The notes below the pieces were generated by a model. The model was not told the DNA's origin and searched no databases. It worked only from the letters and a program-made list of their open reading frames with translations. Position numbers and translations under genes: made by a program. From contig JAUCBJ010006683.1 of assembly GCA_032718475.1 (NCBI GenBank), positions 58,410 through 122,409 on the forward strand: a stretch of 64,000 nt of DNA, in the 5' to 3' direction. Source of the DNA: Nemertoderma westbladi. Its lineage: Eukaryota > Xenacoelomorpha > Nemertodermatida > Nemertodermatidae. Below are positions 29,101 to 45,013 of the stretch, piece after piece. Positions within the stretch are counted from its first letter, which is position 1, and every line of letters starts with the position of its first letter.

Positions 29101-30249
29101 TATGATGGACTCCATATAGGAGTACTGGTTCTAACTGCCGTATGATGGACTCCATATAGGAGTACTGGTTCTAACTGCTGTATAATGGACTCCATATAGG
29201 AGTACTGGTTCTAACTGCTGTTTGATGGACTCCATATAGGAGTACTGGTTCTATCTTCTGATCGATGGACTCCATATAGGAGTACTGGTTCTAACTGCTG
29301 TATGATGGACTCCATATAGGAGTAACGGTTCTAACTGCTGTATGATGGACTCCATATAGGAGTACTGGTTCTAACTGCTGTATGATGGAATCCATATAGG
29401 AATACTGGTTCCTGGTTCTATCTGCTGATTGATGCTCCATATAGGAGTACTGGTTCTAACTGCTGTATGATGGACTCCATATAGGAGTACTGGTTCTAAC
29501 TGCTGTATGATGGACTCCATATAGGAGTACTGATTCTAACTGCTGTATGATGGACTCCATATAGGAGTTCTAACTGCTGTATGATGGACTCCATTTAGGA
29601 GTACTGGTTCTAACTTTTGTATGATGGACTCCATATAGGAGTACTGATTCTAACTGCTGTATGATGGACTCCATATAGGAGTACTGGTTCTAACTGCTGT
29701 ATGATGGACTCCATATAGGAGTACTGGTTCTAACTGCTGTATGATGGACTCCATATAGGAGTACTGGTTCTAACTGCTGTATGATGGACTCCATATAGGA
29801 GTACTGGTTCTAACTTCTGATTGATGGACTCCATATAGGAGTACTGGTTCTAACTGATGTATGATGGACTCCATATAGGAGTACTGGTTCTAACTGCTGT
29901 ATGATGGACTCCATATAGGAGTACTGGTTCTAACTGCTGTATGATGGACTCCATATAGGAGTACTGGTTCTAACTGCTGTATGATGGACTCCATATAGGA
30001 GTACTGGTTCTAACTTCTGATTGATGGACTCCATATAGGAGTACTGGTTCTAACTGATGTATGATGGACTCCACATAGGAGTACTGGTTCTAACTGCTGT
30101 ATGATGGACTCCATATAGGAGTACTGGTTCTAACTGCTGTATGATGGACTCCATATAGGAGTACTGGTACTAACTTCTGATTGATGGACTCCATAAAGGA
30201 GTACTAGTTCTAACTTCTGATTGATGGACTCCATATAGGAGTACTGGTT

Positions 30250-33200
30250 CTAACTGCTGTATGATGGACTCCATATAGGAGTACTGGTTCTAACTGCTGT
30301 ATGATGGACTCCATATAGGAGTACTGGTTCTAACTTCTGATTGATGGAATCCATCCATATAGGAGTACTGGTTCTAACTGCTGTATGGACTCCATATAGG
30401 AGTACTGGTTCTAACTGCTGTATGATGGACTCCATATAGGAGTACTGGTTCTAACTGCTGTATGATGGACTCCATATAGGAGTACTGGTTCTAACTGCTG
30501 TATGATGGACTCCATATAGGAGTACTGGTTCTAACTTCTGATTGATGGACTCCATATAGGAGTACTGGTTCTAACTGATGTATGATGGACTCCACATAGG
30601 AGTACTGGTTCTAACTGCTGTATGATGGACTCCATATAGGAGTACTGGTTCTAACTGCTGTATGATGGACTCCATATAGGAGTACTGGTACTAACTTCTG
30701 ATTGATGGACTCCATAAAGGAGTACTAGTTCTAACTTCTGATTGATGGACTCCATAAAGGAGTACTAGTTCTAACTTCTGATTGATGGACTCCATATAGG
30801 AGTACTGGTTCTAACTGCTGTATGATGGACTCCATATAGGAGTACTGGTTCTAACTTCTGATTGATGGACTCCATATAGGAGTACTGGTTCTAACTGATG
30901 TATGATGGACTCCACATAGGAGTACTGGTTCTAACTGCTGTATGATGGACTCCATATAGGAGTACTGGTTCTAACTGCTGTATGATGGACTCCATATAGG
31001 AGTACTGGTACTAACTTCTGATTGATGGACTCCATAAAGGAGTACTAGTTCTAACTTCTGATTGATGGACTCCATATAGGAGTACTGGTTCTAACTGCTG
31101 TATGATGGACTCCATATAGGAGTACTGGTTCTAACTGCTGTATGATGGACTCCATATAGGAGTACTGGTACTAACTTCTGATTGATGGACTCCATAAAGG
31201 AGTACTAGTTCTAACTTCTGATTGATGGACTCCATATAGGAGTACTGGTTCTAACTGCTGTATGATGGACTCCACATAGGAGTACTGGTTCTAACTGCTG
31301 TATGATGGACTCCATATTGGAGTACTGGTTCTATCTGCTGTATGATGGACTCCATATAGGAAGGAGTACTGGTTCTAACTGCTGTATGATGGACTCCATA
31401 TAGGAGTACTGGTTCTAACTTATGATTGATGGACTGACTCCATATAGGAGTACTGGTTCTAACTTCTGATTGATGGACTCCATATAGGAGTACTGGTTCT
31501 AACTGCTGTATGATGGACTCCATATAGGAGTACTGGTTCTAACTGCTGTATGATGGAATCCATATAGGAGTACTGGTTCTAACAGCTGTATGATGGACTC
31601 CATATAGGAGTACTGGTTCTAACTTATGATTGATGGACTGACTCCATATAGGAGTACTGGTTCTAACAGCTGTATGATGGACTCCATATAGGAGTACTGG
31701 TTCTAACAGCTGTATGATGGACTCCATATAGGAGTATTGATTATAACTGCTGTGGACTCCATATAGGAGTACTGGTTCCTGGTTCTATCTGCTGATTGAT
31801 GCTCCATATAGGAGTACTGGTTCTAACTGCTGTATGATGGACTCCATATAGGAGTACTGGTTCTAACAGCTGTATGATGGACTCCATATAGGAGTACTGG
31901 TTCTAACAGCTGTATGATGGACTCCATATAGGAGTACTGGTTCTAACAGCTGTATGATGGACTCCATATAGGAGTATTGATTATAACTGCTGTGGACTCC
32001 ATATAGGAGTACTGGTTCTAACTTCTGATCGATGGACTCCATATAGGAGTACTGGTTCTAACTGCTGTATGATGGACTCCATATAGGAGTACTGGTTCTA
32101 ACTGCTGTATGATGGACTCCATATAGGAGTACTGGTTCTAACTTCTGATCGATGGACTCCATATAGGAGTACTGGTTCTAACTGCTGTATGATGGACTCC
32201 ATATAGGAGTACTGGTTCTAACTGCCGTATGAAGGACTCCATATAGGAGTACTGGTTCTAACTGCTGTATGATGGACTCCATATAGGAGTACTGATTCTA
32301 ACTGCTGTATGATGGACTCCATATAGGAGTACTGGTTCTAACTGCCGTATGATGGACTCCATATAGGAGTACTGGTTCTAACTGCTGTATGATGGACTCC
32401 ATATAGGAGTACTGATTCTAACTGCTGTATGATGGACTCCATATAGGAGTACTGGTTCTAACTTCTGATCGATGGACTCCATATAGGAGTACTGGTTCTA
32501 ACTGATGTATGATGGACTCCATATAGGAGTACTGGTCCTATATAGGTGTACTGATTCTAACTGCTGTATGATGGTCTCCATATAGAAGTACTGGTTCTGA
32601 CTGCTGTATGATGGACTCCATATAGGAGTACTGGTTCTATCTGCTGTATGATGGACTCCATATAGGAAGGAGTACTGGTTCTAACTGCTGTATGATGGAC
32701 TCCATATAGGAGTACTGGTTCTAACTTCTGATTGATGGACTCCATATAGGAGTACTGGTTCTAACTGCTGTATGATGGACTCCATATAGGAGTACTGGTT
32801 CTAACTGCTGTATGATGGACTCCATATAGGAGTACTGATTCTAACTGCTGTGGACTCCATATAGGAGTACTGGTTCTAATTTCTGATCGATGGACTCCAT
32901 ATAGGAGTACTGGTTCTAACTGCTGTATGATGGACTCCATATAGGAGTACTGGTTCTAACTGCTGTATGATGGACTCCATATAGGAGTACTGGTTCTAAC
33001 TTCTGATCGATGGACTCCATATAGGAGTACTGGTTCTAACTGCTGTATGATGGACTCCATATAGGAGTACTGGTTCTAACTGCCGTATGATGGACTCCAT
33101 ATAGGAGTACTGGTTCTAACTGCTGTATGATGGACTCCATATAGGAGTACTGGTTCTAACTGCTGTATGATGGACTCCATATAGGAGTACTGGTTCTAAC

Positions 33201-35328
33201 TTCTGATCGATGGACTCCATATAGGAGTACTGGTTCTAACTGCTGTATGATGGACTCCATATAGGAGTACTGGTTCTAACTGCTGTATGATGGACTCCAT
33301 ATAGGAGTACTGGTTCAAACTTCTGATCGATGGACTCCATATAGGAGTACTGGTTCTAACTGCTGTATGATGGACTCCATATAGGAGTACTGGTTCTAAC
33401 TGCCGTATGATGGACTCCATATAGGAGTACTGGTTCTAACTGCTGTATAATGGAATCCATATAGGAGTACTGGTTCTAACTACTGTATGATGGACTCCAT
33501 ATAGGAGTACTGGTTCTATCTTCTGATCGATGGACTCCATATAGGAGTACTGGTTCTAACTGCTGTATGATGGACTCCATATAGGAGTAATGGTTCTAAC
33601 TGCTGTATGATGGACTCCATATAGGAGTACTGGTTCTAACTGATGTATGATGGACTCCATATAGGAGTACTGGTTCTAACTTCTGTATGATGGACTCCAT
33701 ATAGGAGTACTGGTTCTAACTTCTGATTGATGGACTCCATATAGGAGTACTGGTTCTAACTGCTGTTAACTTCTGATTGATGGACTCCATATAGGAGTAC
33801 TGGTTCTAACTGATGTATGATGGACTCCATATAGGAGTACTGGTTCTAACTTCTGTATGATGGACTCCATATAGGAGTACTGGTTCTAACTTCTGATTGA
33901 TGGACTCCATATAGGAGTACTGGTTCTAACTGCTGTATGATGGACTCCATATAGGAGTTCTAACTGCTGTATGATGGACTCCATATAGGAGTACTGGTTC
34001 TAACTTTTGTATGATGGACTCCATATAGGAGTACTGATTCTAACTGCTGTATGATGGACTCCATATAGGAGTACTGGTTCTAACTTCTGTATGATGGACT
34101 CCATATAGGAGTATTGATTCTAACTGCTGTGGACTCCATATAGGAGTACTGGTTCTAACTTCTGTATGATGGACTCCATATAGGAGTATTGATTCTAACT
34201 GCTGTGGACTCCATATAGGAGTACTGATTCTAACTGCTGTATGATGGACTCCATATAGGAGTATTGATTCTAACTGCTGTGGACTCCATATAGGAGTACT
34301 GGTTCTAACTTCTGATCGATGGACTCCATATAGGAGTACTGGTTCTAACTGCTGTATGATGGACTCCATATAGGAGTACTGGTTCTAACTGCTGTATGAT
34401 GGACTCCATATAGGAGTACTGGTTCTAACTGCTGCATGATGGACTCCATATAGGAGTACTGGTTCTAACTGCTGTATGATGGACTCCATATAGGAGTACT
34501 GATTCTAACTGCTGTATGATGGACTCCATATATGAGTTCTAACTGCTGTATGATGGACTCCATATAGGAGTACTGGTTCTAACTTTTGTATGATGGACTC
34601 CATATAGGAGTACTGATTCTAACTGCTGTATGATGGACTCCATATAGGAGTACTGATTCTAACTTCTGTATGATGGACTCCATATAGGAGTACTGGTTCT
34701 AACTTCTGATTGATGGACTCCATATAGGAGTACTGGTTCTAACTGCTGTTAACTTCTGATTGATGGACTCCATATAGGAGTACTGGTTCTAACTGATGTA
34801 TGATGGACTCCATATAGGAGTACTGGTTCTAACTGCTGTATGATGGACTCCATATAGGAGTACTGGTTCTAACAGCTGTATGATGGACTCCATATAGGAG
34901 TATTGATTCTAACTGCTGTGGACTCCATATAGGAGTACTGGTTCTAACTTCTAATCGATGGACTCCATATAGGAGTACTGATTCTAACTGCTGTATGATG
35001 GACTCCATATAGGAGTACTGGTTCTAACTGCTGTATGATGGACTCCATATAGGAGTACTGGTTCTAACTTCTGATCGATAGACTCCATATAGGAGTACTG
35101 GTTCTAACAGCTGTATGATGGACTCCATATAGGAGTACTGGTTCTAACTGCCAGATGATGGACTCCATATAGGAGTACTGGTTCTAACTGCTGTATGATG
35201 GACTCCATATAGGAGTACTGATTATAACTGCTGTATGTTGGACTCCATATAGGAGTACTGGTTCTAACTGCTGTATGATGGACTCCATATAGGAGTACTG
35301 GTTCTAACTGTTGATTGATGAACTCCAT
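30250..35328. repeat. Paralogous array segment, right member of the 23,715-bp offset pair
   Basis: The order of variant monomers here matches 6535-11613 at a constant offset of 23,715 bp. Among the matching marks are the GTCCTATATAGGTGTACTG marker (about 8820 and 32535) and the first GTTAAC marker (10051 and 33766). To the left, the relation continues at slightly smaller offsets (23,195 and 23,275), so the two copies differ there by whole monomers (2 and 13 units). Point differences are few. Confidence 0.85.
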
Positions 35329-38300
35329 ATAGGAGTACTGATTCTAACTGCTGTATGATGGACTCCATATAAGAGTACTGGTTCTAACTGCTGTATGATG
35401 GACTCCATATAGGAGTACTGGTTCTAACTGCTGTATGATGGACTCCATATAGGAGTACTAGTTCTAACTGCTGTATGATGGACTCCATATAGGAGTACTG
35501 ATTCTAACTGCTGTATGATGGATCCATATAGGAGTACTGGTTCTAACTTCTGATTGATGGACTCCATATAGGAGTACTGGTTCTAACTGCTGTATGATGG
35601 ACTCCATATAGGAGTTCTAACTGCTGTATGATGGACTCCATATAGGAGTACTGGTTCTAACTTTTGTATGATGGACTCCATATAGGAGTACTGATTCTAA
35701 CTGCTGTATGATAGACTCCATATAGGAGTACTGGTTCTAACTTCTGATTGATGGACTCCATATAGGAGTACTGGTTCTAACTGATGTATGATGGACTCCA
35801 TATAGGAGTACTGGTTCTAACTTCTGTATGATGGACTCCATATAGGAGTACTGGTTCTAACTTCTGATTGATGGACTCCATATAGGAGTACTGGTTCTAA
35901 CTGCTGTTAACTTCTGATTGATGGACTCCATATAGGAGTACTGGTTCTAACTGATGTATGATGGACTCCATATAGGAGTACTGGTTCTAACTTCTGTATG
36001 ATGGACTCCATATAGGAGTACTGGTTCTAACTTCTGATTGATGGACTCCATATAGGAGTACTGGTTCTAACTGCTGTATGATGGACTCCATATAGGAGTT
36101 CTAACTGCTGTATGATGGACTCCATATAGGAGTACTGGTTCTAACTTTTGTGTGATGGACTCCATATAGGAGTACTGATTCTAACTGCTGTATGATGGAC
36201 TCCATATAGGAGTACTGGTTCTAACTTCTGTATGATGGACTCCATATAGGAGTATTGATTCTAACTGCTGTGGACTCCATATAGGAGTACTGGTTCTAAC
36301 TTCTGTATGATGGACTCCATATAGGAGTATTGATTCTAACTGCTGTGGACTCCATATAGGAGTACTGATTCTAACTGCTGTATGATGGACTCCATATAGG
36401 AGTATTGATTCTAACTGCTGTGGACTCCATATAGGAGTACTGGTTCTAACTTCTGATCGATGGACTGCATATAGGAGTACTGGTTCTAACTGCTGTATGA
36501 TGGACTCCATATAGGAGTACTGGTTCTAACTGCTGTATGATGGACTCCATATAGGAGTACTGGTTCTAACTGCTGCATAATGGACTCCATATAGGAGTAC
36601 TGGTTCTAACTGCTGTATGATGGACTCCATATAGGAGTACTGATTCTAACTGCTGTATGATGGACTCCATATATGAGTTCTAACTGCTGTATGATGGACT
36701 CCATATAGGAGTACTGGTTCTAACTTTTGTATGATGGACTCCATATAGGAGTACTGATTCTAACTGCTGTATGATGGACTCCATATAGGAGTACTGATTC
36801 TAACTTCTGTATGATGGACTCCATATAGGAGTACTGGTTCTAACTTCTGATTGATGGACTCCATATAGGAGTACTGGTTCTAACTGCTGTTAACTTCTGA
36901 TTGATGGACTCCATATAGGAGTACTGGTTCTAACTGATGTATGATGGACTCCATATAGGAGTACTGGTTCTAACTTCTGTATGATGGACTCCATATAGGA
37001 GTACTGGTTCTAACTTCTGATTGATGGACTCCATATAGGAGTACTGGTTCTAACTGCTGTATGATGGACTCCATATAGGAGTTCTAACTGCTGTATGATG
37101 GACTCCATATAGGAGTACTGGTTCTAACTTTTGTATGATGGACTCCATATAGGAGTACTGATTCTAACTGCTGTATGATGGACTCCATATAGGAGTACTG
37201 GTTCTAACTTCTGATTGATGGACTCCATATAGGAGTACTGGTTCTAACTGATGTATGATGGACTCCACATAAGAGTACTGGTTCTAACTGCTGTATGATG
37301 GACTCCATATAGGAGTACTGGTTCTAACTGCTGTATGATGGACTCCATATAGGAGTACTGGTTCTAACTTCTGATTGATGGGACTCCATAAAGGAGTACT
37401 AGTTCTAACTTCTGATTGATGGACTCTATATAGGAGTACTGGTTCTAACTGCTGTATGATGGACTCCATATAGGAGTACTGGTTCTAACTTCTGATTGAT
37501 GGACACCATATAGGAGTACTGGTTCTAACTGCTGTATGATGGACTCCATATAGGAGTTCTAACTGCTGTATGATGGACTCCATATAGGAGTACTGGTTCT
37601 AACTTTTGTATGATGGACTCCATATAGGAGTACTGATTCTAACTGCTGTATGATGGACTCCATATAGGAGTACTGATTCTAACTGCTGTATGATGGACTC
37701 CATATAGAAGTACTGGTTCTAACTGCTGTATGATGGACTCCATATAGGAGTACTGATTCTAACTGCTTTATGATGGACTCCATATAGGAGTACTGGTTCT
37801 AACTTTTGTATGATGGACTCCATATAGAAGTACTGGTTCTAACTGCTGTATGATGGACTCCATATAGGAGTACTGATTCTAACTGCTGTATGATGGACTC
37901 CATATAGTAGTACTGGTTCTAACTTCTGATTGATGGACTCCATAAAGGAGTACTAGTTCTAACTTCTGATTGATGGACTCCATATAGGAGTACTGGTTCT
38001 AACTGCTGTATGATGGACTCCATATAGGAGTACTGGTTCTAACTGATGTATGATGGACTCCATATAGGAGTACTGGTTCTAACTGCTGTATGATGGACTC
38101 CATATAGGAGTACTGGTTCTAACTGCTGTATGATGGACTCCATATAGGAGTACTGGTTCTAACTTCTGATTGATGGGACTCCATAAAGGAGTACTAGTTC
38201 TAACTTCTGATTGATGGACTCTATATAGGAGTACTGGTTCTAACTTCTGATTGATGGACACCATATAGGAGTACTGGTTCTAACTGCTGTATGATGGACT

Positions 38301-41300
38301 CCATATAGGAGTTCTAACTGCTGTATGATGGACTCCATATAGGAGTACTGGTTCTAACTGCTGTATGATGGACTCCATATAGGAGTACTGGTTCTAACTG
38401 CTGTATGATGGACTCCATATAGGAGTACTGGTTCTAACTTCTGATTGATGGGACTCCATAAAGGAGTACTAGTTCTAACTTCTGATTGATGGACTCTATA
38501 TAGGAGTACTGGTTCTAACTTCTGATTGATGGGACTCCATAAAGGAGTACTAGTTCTAACTTCTGATTGATGGACTCTATATAGGAGTACTGGTTCTAAC
38601 TTCTGATTGATGGACACCATATAGGAGTACTGGTTCTAACTGCTGTATGATGGACTCCATATAGGAGTTCTAACTGCTGTATGATGGACTCCATATAGGA
38701 GTACTGGTTCTAACTGCTGTATGATGGACTCCATATAGGAGTACTGGTTCTAACTGCTGTATGATGGACTCCATATAGGAGTACTGGTTCTAACTTCTGA
38801 TTGATGGGACTCCATAAAGGAGTACTAGTTCTAACTTCTGATTGATGGACTCTATATAGGAGTACTGGTTCTAACTGCTGTATGATGGACTCCATATAGG
38901 AGTACTGGTTCTAACTTCTGATTGATGGACACCATATAGGAGTACTGGTTCTAACTTCTGTATGATGGACTCCATATAGGAGTATTGATTCTAACTGCTG
39001 TGGACTCCATATAGGAGTTCTAACTGCTGTATGATGGACTCCATATAGGAGTACTGGTTCTAACTTTTGTATGATGGACTCCATATAGGAGTACTGATTC
39101 TAACTGCTGTATGATGGACTCCATATAGGAGTACTGATTCTAACTGCTGTATGATGGACTCCATATAGAAGTACTGGTTCTAACTGCTGTATGATGGACT
39201 CCATATAGGAGTACTGATTCTAACTGCTTTATGATGGACTCCATATAGGAGTACTGGTTCTAACTTTTGTATGATGGACTCCATATAGAAGTACTGGTTC
39301 TAACTGCTGTATGATGGACTCCATATAGGAGTACTGATTCTAACTGCTGTATGATGGACTCCATATAGTAGTACTGGTTCTAACTTCTGATTGATGGACT
39401 CCATAAAGGAGTACTAGTTCTAACTTCTGATTGATGGACTCCATATAGGAGTACTGGTTCTAACTGCTGTATGATGGACTCCATATAGGAGTACTGGTTC
39501 TAACTGATGTATGATGGACTCCATATAGGAGTACTGGTTCTAACAGATGTATGATGGACTCCATATAGGAGTACTGATTCTAACTTCTGATTGATGGACT
39601 CCATAAAGGAGTACTAGTTCTAACTTCTGATTGATGGACTCCATATAGGAGTACTGGTTCTAACTGCTGTATGATGGACTCCATATAGGAGTACTGGTTC
39701 TAACTGATGTATGATGGACTCCATATAGGAGTACTGGTTCTAACTGATGTATGATGGACTCCACATAGGAGTACTGGTTCTAACTTCTGATTGATGGACT
39801 CCATAAAGGAGTACTAGTTCTAACTTCTGATTGATGGACTCCATATAGGAGTACTGGTTCTAACTGCTGTATGATGGACTCCATATAGGAGTACTGGTTC
39901 TAACTGATGTATGATGGACTCCATATAGGAGTACTGGTTCTAACTGATGTATGATGGACTCCACATAGGAGTACTGGTTCTAACTTTTGTATGATGGACT
40001 CCATATAGGAGTACTGATTCTAACTGCTGTATGATGGACTCCATATAGGAGTACTGGTTCTAACTTCTGATTGATGGACTCCATAAAGGAGTACTAGTTC
40101 TAACTTCTGATTGATGGACTCCATATAGGAGTACTGGTTCTAACTGCTGTATGATGGACTCCATATAGGAGTACTGGTTCTAACTTCTCATTGATGGACT
40201 CCATATAGGAGTACTGGTTCTAACTGATGTATGATGGACTCCATATAGGAGTACTGGTTCTAACTTCTGTATGATGGACTCCATATAGGAGTACTGGTTT
40301 TAACTTCTGATTGATGGACTCCATATAGGAGTACTGGTTCTAACTGCTGTATGATGGACTCCATATAGGAGTTCTAACTGCTGTATGATGGACTCCATAT
40401 AGGAGTACTGGTTCTAACTTTTGTATGATGGACTCCATATAGGAGTACTGATTCTAACTGCTGTATGATGGACTCCACATAGGAGTACTGGTTCTAACTT
40501 CTGATTGATGGACTCCATATAGGAGTACTGGTTCTAACTGATGTATGATGGACTCCACATAGGAGTACTGGTTCTAACTGCTGTATGATGGACTCCATAT
40601 AGGAGTACTGGTTCTAACTGCTGTATGATGGACTCCATATAGGAGTACTGGTTCTAACTTCTGATTGATGGGACTCCATAAAGGAGTACTAGTTCTAACT
40701 TCTGATTGATGGACTCCATATAGGAGTACTGGTTCTAACTTCTGATTGATGGAATCCATATACGAGTACTGGTTCTAACTGATGTATGATAGACTCCACA
40801 TAGGAGTACTGGTTCTAACTTCTGTATGATGGACTCCATATAGGAGTATTGATTCTAACTGCTGTGGACTCCATATAGGAGTACTGATTCTAACTGCTGT
40901 ATGATGGACTCCATATAGGAGTATTGATTCTAACTGCTGTGGACTCCATATAGGAGTACTGGTTCTAACTTCTGATCGATGGACTCCATATAGGAGTACT
41001 GGTTCTAACTGCTGTATGATGGACTCCATATAGGAGTACTGGTTCTAACTGCTGTATGATGGACTCCATATAGGAGTACTGGTTCTAACTGCTGCATGAT
41101 GGACTCCATATAGGAGTACTGGTTCTAACTGCTGTATGATGGACTCCATATAGGAGTACTGGTTCTAACTGATGTATGATGGACTCCACATAGGAGTACT
41201 GGTTCTAACTTCTGATTGATGGACTCCATAAAGGAGTACTAGTTCTAACTTCTGATTGATGGACTCCATATAGGAGTACTGGCTCTAACTTCTGATTGAT

Positions 41301-44300
41301 GGACTCCATATAGGAGTACTGGTTCTAACTGATGTATGATGGACTCCATATAGGAGTACTGGTTCTAACTGATGTATGATGGACTCCACATAGGAGTACT
41401 GGTTCTAACTTTTGTATGATGGACTCCATATAGGAGTACTGGTTCTAACTGCTGTATGATGGACTCCATATAGGAGTACTAGTTCTAACTGCTGTATGAT
41501 GGACTCCATATAGGAGTACTGATTCTAACTGCTGTATGATGGATCCATATAGGAGTACTGGTTCTAACTTCTGATTGATGGACTCCATATAGGAGTACTG
41601 GTTCTAACTGCTGTATGATGGACTCCATATAGGAGTTCTAACTGCTGTATGATGGACTCCATATAGGAGTACTGGTTCTAACTTTTGTATGATGGACTCC
41701 ATATAGGAGTACTGATTCTAACTGCTGTATGATAGACTCCATATAGGAGTACTGGTTCTAACTTCTGATTGATGGACTCCATATAGGAGTACTGGTTCTA
41801 ACTGATGTATGATGGACTCCATATATGAGTACTGGTTCTAACTTCTGTATGATGGACTCCATATAGGAGTACTGGTTCTAACTTCTGATTGATGGACTCC
41901 ATATAAGAGTACTGGTTCTAACTGCTGTTAACTTCTGATTGATGGACTCCATATAGGAGTACTGGTTCTAACTGATGTATGATGGACTCCATATAGGAGT
42001 ACTGGTTCTAACTTCTGTATGATGGACTCCATATAGGAGTACTGGTTCTAACTTCTGATTGATGGACTCCATATAGGAGTACTGGTTCTAACTGCTGTAT
42101 GATGGACTCCATATAGGAGTTCTAACTGCTGTATGATGGACTCCATATAGGAGTACTGGTTCTAACTTTTGTATGATGGACTCCATATAGGAGTACTGAT
42201 TCTAACTGCTGTATGATGGACTCCATATAGGAGTACTGGTTCTAACTTCTGTATGATGGACTCCATATAGGAGTATTGATTCTAACTGCTGTGGACTCCA
42301 TATAGGAGTACTGGTTCTAACTTCTGTATGATGGAGTCCATATAGGAGTATTGATTCTAACTGCTGTGGACTCCATATAGGAGTACTGATTCTAACTGCT
42401 GTATGATGGACTCCATATAGGAGTATTGATTCTAACTGCTGTGGACTCCATATAGGAGTACTGGTTCTAACTTCTGATCGATGGACTCCATATAGGAGTA
42501 CTGGTTCTAACTGCTGTATGATGGACTCCATATAGGAGTACTGGTTCTAACTGCTGTATGATGGACTCCATATAGGAGTACTGGTTCTAACTGCTGCATG
42601 ATGGACTCCATATAGGAGTACTGGTTCTAACTGCTGTATGATGGACTCCATATAGGAGTACTGATTCTAACTTCTGATTGATGGACTCCATAAAGGAGTA
42701 CTAGTTCTAACTTCTGATTGATGGACTCCATATAGGAGTACTGGTTCTAACTGCTGTATGATGGACTCCATATAGGAGTACTGGTTCTAACTGATGTATG
42801 ATGGACTCCATATAGGAGTACTGGTTCTAACTGATGTATGATGGACTCCACATAGGAGTACTGGTTCTAACTTCTGATTGATGGACTCCATAAAGGAGTA
42901 CTAGTTCTAACTTCTGATTGATGGACTCCATATAGGAGTACTGGTTCTAACTGCTGTATGATGGACTCCATATAGGAGTACTGGTTCTAACTGATGTATG
43001 ATGGACTCCATATAGGAGTACTGGTTCTAACTGATGTATGATGGACTCCACATAGGAGTACTGGTTCTAACTTTTGTATGATGGACTCCATATAGGAGTA
43101 CTGATTCTAACTGCTGTATGATGGACTCCATATAGGAGTACTGGTTCTAACTTCTGATTGATGGACTCCATAAAGGAGTACTAGTTCTAACTTCTGATTG
43201 ATGGACTCCATATAGGAGTACTGGTTCTAACTGCTGTATGATGGACTCCATATAGGAGTACTGGTTCTAACTTCTCATTGATGGACTCCATATAGGAGTA
43301 CTGGTTCTAACTGATGTATGATGGACTCCATATAGGAGTACTGGTTCTAACTTCTGTATGATGGACTCCATATAGGAGTACTGGTTTTAACTTCTGATTG
43401 GTGGACTCCATATAGGAGTACTGGTTCTAACTGCTGTATGATGGACTCCATATAGGAGTTCTAACTGCTGTATGATGGACTCCATATAGGAGTACTGGTT
43501 CTAACTTTTGTATGATGGACTCCATATAGGAGTACTGATTCTAACTGCTGTATGATGGACTCCACATAGGAGTACTGGTTCTAACTTCTGATTGATGGAC
43601 TCCATATAGGAGTACTGGTTCTAACTGATGTATGATGGACTCCACATAGGAGTACTGGTTCTAACTGCTGTATGATGGACTCCATATAGGTGTACTGGTT
43701 CTAACTGCTGTATGATGGAATCCATATAGGAGTACTGGTTCTAACTTCTGATTGATGGGACTCCATAAAGGAGTACTAGTTCTAACTTCTGATTGATGGA
43801 CTCCATATAGGAGTACTGGTTCTAACTTCTGATTGATGGAATCCATATACGAGTACTGGTTCTAACTGATGTATGATAGACTCCACATAGGAGTACTGGT
43901 TCTAACTTCTGTATGATGGACTCCATATAGGAGTATTGATTCTAACTGCTGTGGACTCCATATAGGAGTACTGATTCTAACTGCTGTATGATGGACTCCA
44001 TATAGGAGTATTGATTCTAACTGCTGTGGACTCCATATAGGAGTACTGGTTCTAACTTCTGATCGATGGACTCCATATAGGAGTACTGGTTCTAACTGCT
44101 GTATGATGGACTCCATATAGGAGTACTGGTTCTAACTGCTGTATGATGGACTCCATATAGGAGTACTGGTTCTAACTGCTGCATGATGGACTCCATATAG
44201 GAGTACTGGTTCTAACTGCTGTATGATGGACTCCATATAGGAGTACTGGTTCTAACTGATGTATGATGGACTCCACATAGGAGTACTGGTTCTAACTTCT

Positions 44301-45008
44301 GATTGATGGACTCCATAAAGGAGTACTAGTTCTAACTTCTGATTGATGGACTCCATATAGGAGTACTGGCTCTAACTTCTGATTGATGGACTCCATATAG
44401 GAGTACTGGTTCTAACTGATGTATGATGGACTCCATATAGGAGTACTGGTTCTAACTGATGTATGATGGACTCCACATAGGAGTACTGGTTCTAACTTTT
44501 GTATGATGGACTCCATATAGGAGTACTGGTTCTAACTGCTGTATGATGGACTCCATATAGGAGTACTAGTTCTAACTGCTGTATGATGGACTCCATATAG
44601 GAGTACTGATTCTAACTGCTGTATGATGGATCCATATAGGAGTACTGGTTCTAACTTCTGATTGATGGACTCCATATAGGAGTACTGGTTCTAACTGCTG
44701 TATGATGGACTCCATATAGGAGTTCTAACTGCTGTATGATGGACTCCATATAGGAGTACTGGTTCTAACTTTTGTATGATGGACTCCATATAGGAGTACT
44801 GATTCTAACTGCTGTATGATAGACTCCATATAGGAGTACTGGTTCTAACTTCTGATTGATGGACTCCATATAGGAGTACTGGTTCTAACTGATGTATGAT
44901 GGACTCCATATATGAGTACTGGTTCTAACTTCTGTATGATGGACTCCATATAGGAGTACTGGTTCTAACTTCTGATTGATGGACTCCATATAAGAGTACT
45001 GGTTCTAA

Positions 45009-45013
45009 CTGCT
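45009..45013. other. Left 5-bp target site duplication of the solo LTR
   Basis: CTGCT directly before the TGTAAAAGC start of the element, repeated at 46244-46248. The undisturbed paralogue at 41922-41926 has a single CTGCT followed by GTTAAC. Confidence 0.9.

Larger units (their letters stand above)
26112..45013. repeat. 40-bp satellite array, block II
   Basis: The same satellite continues in the same orientation between the foldback element and the solo LTR. About 27900-35400 repeats the monomer order of about 4630-11750, including the ttctgatc-rich domain, with whole-monomer insertions or deletions. About 33690-37667 repeats 19575-23550. From about 37700 the order is local: CATATAGAAG units at 37706 and 39167, GATGGGACTCC units at 38175, 38450, 38531 and 38806, then the left copy of a 3087-bp tandem duplication. 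No gene is seen in this stretch. Confidence 0.97.
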
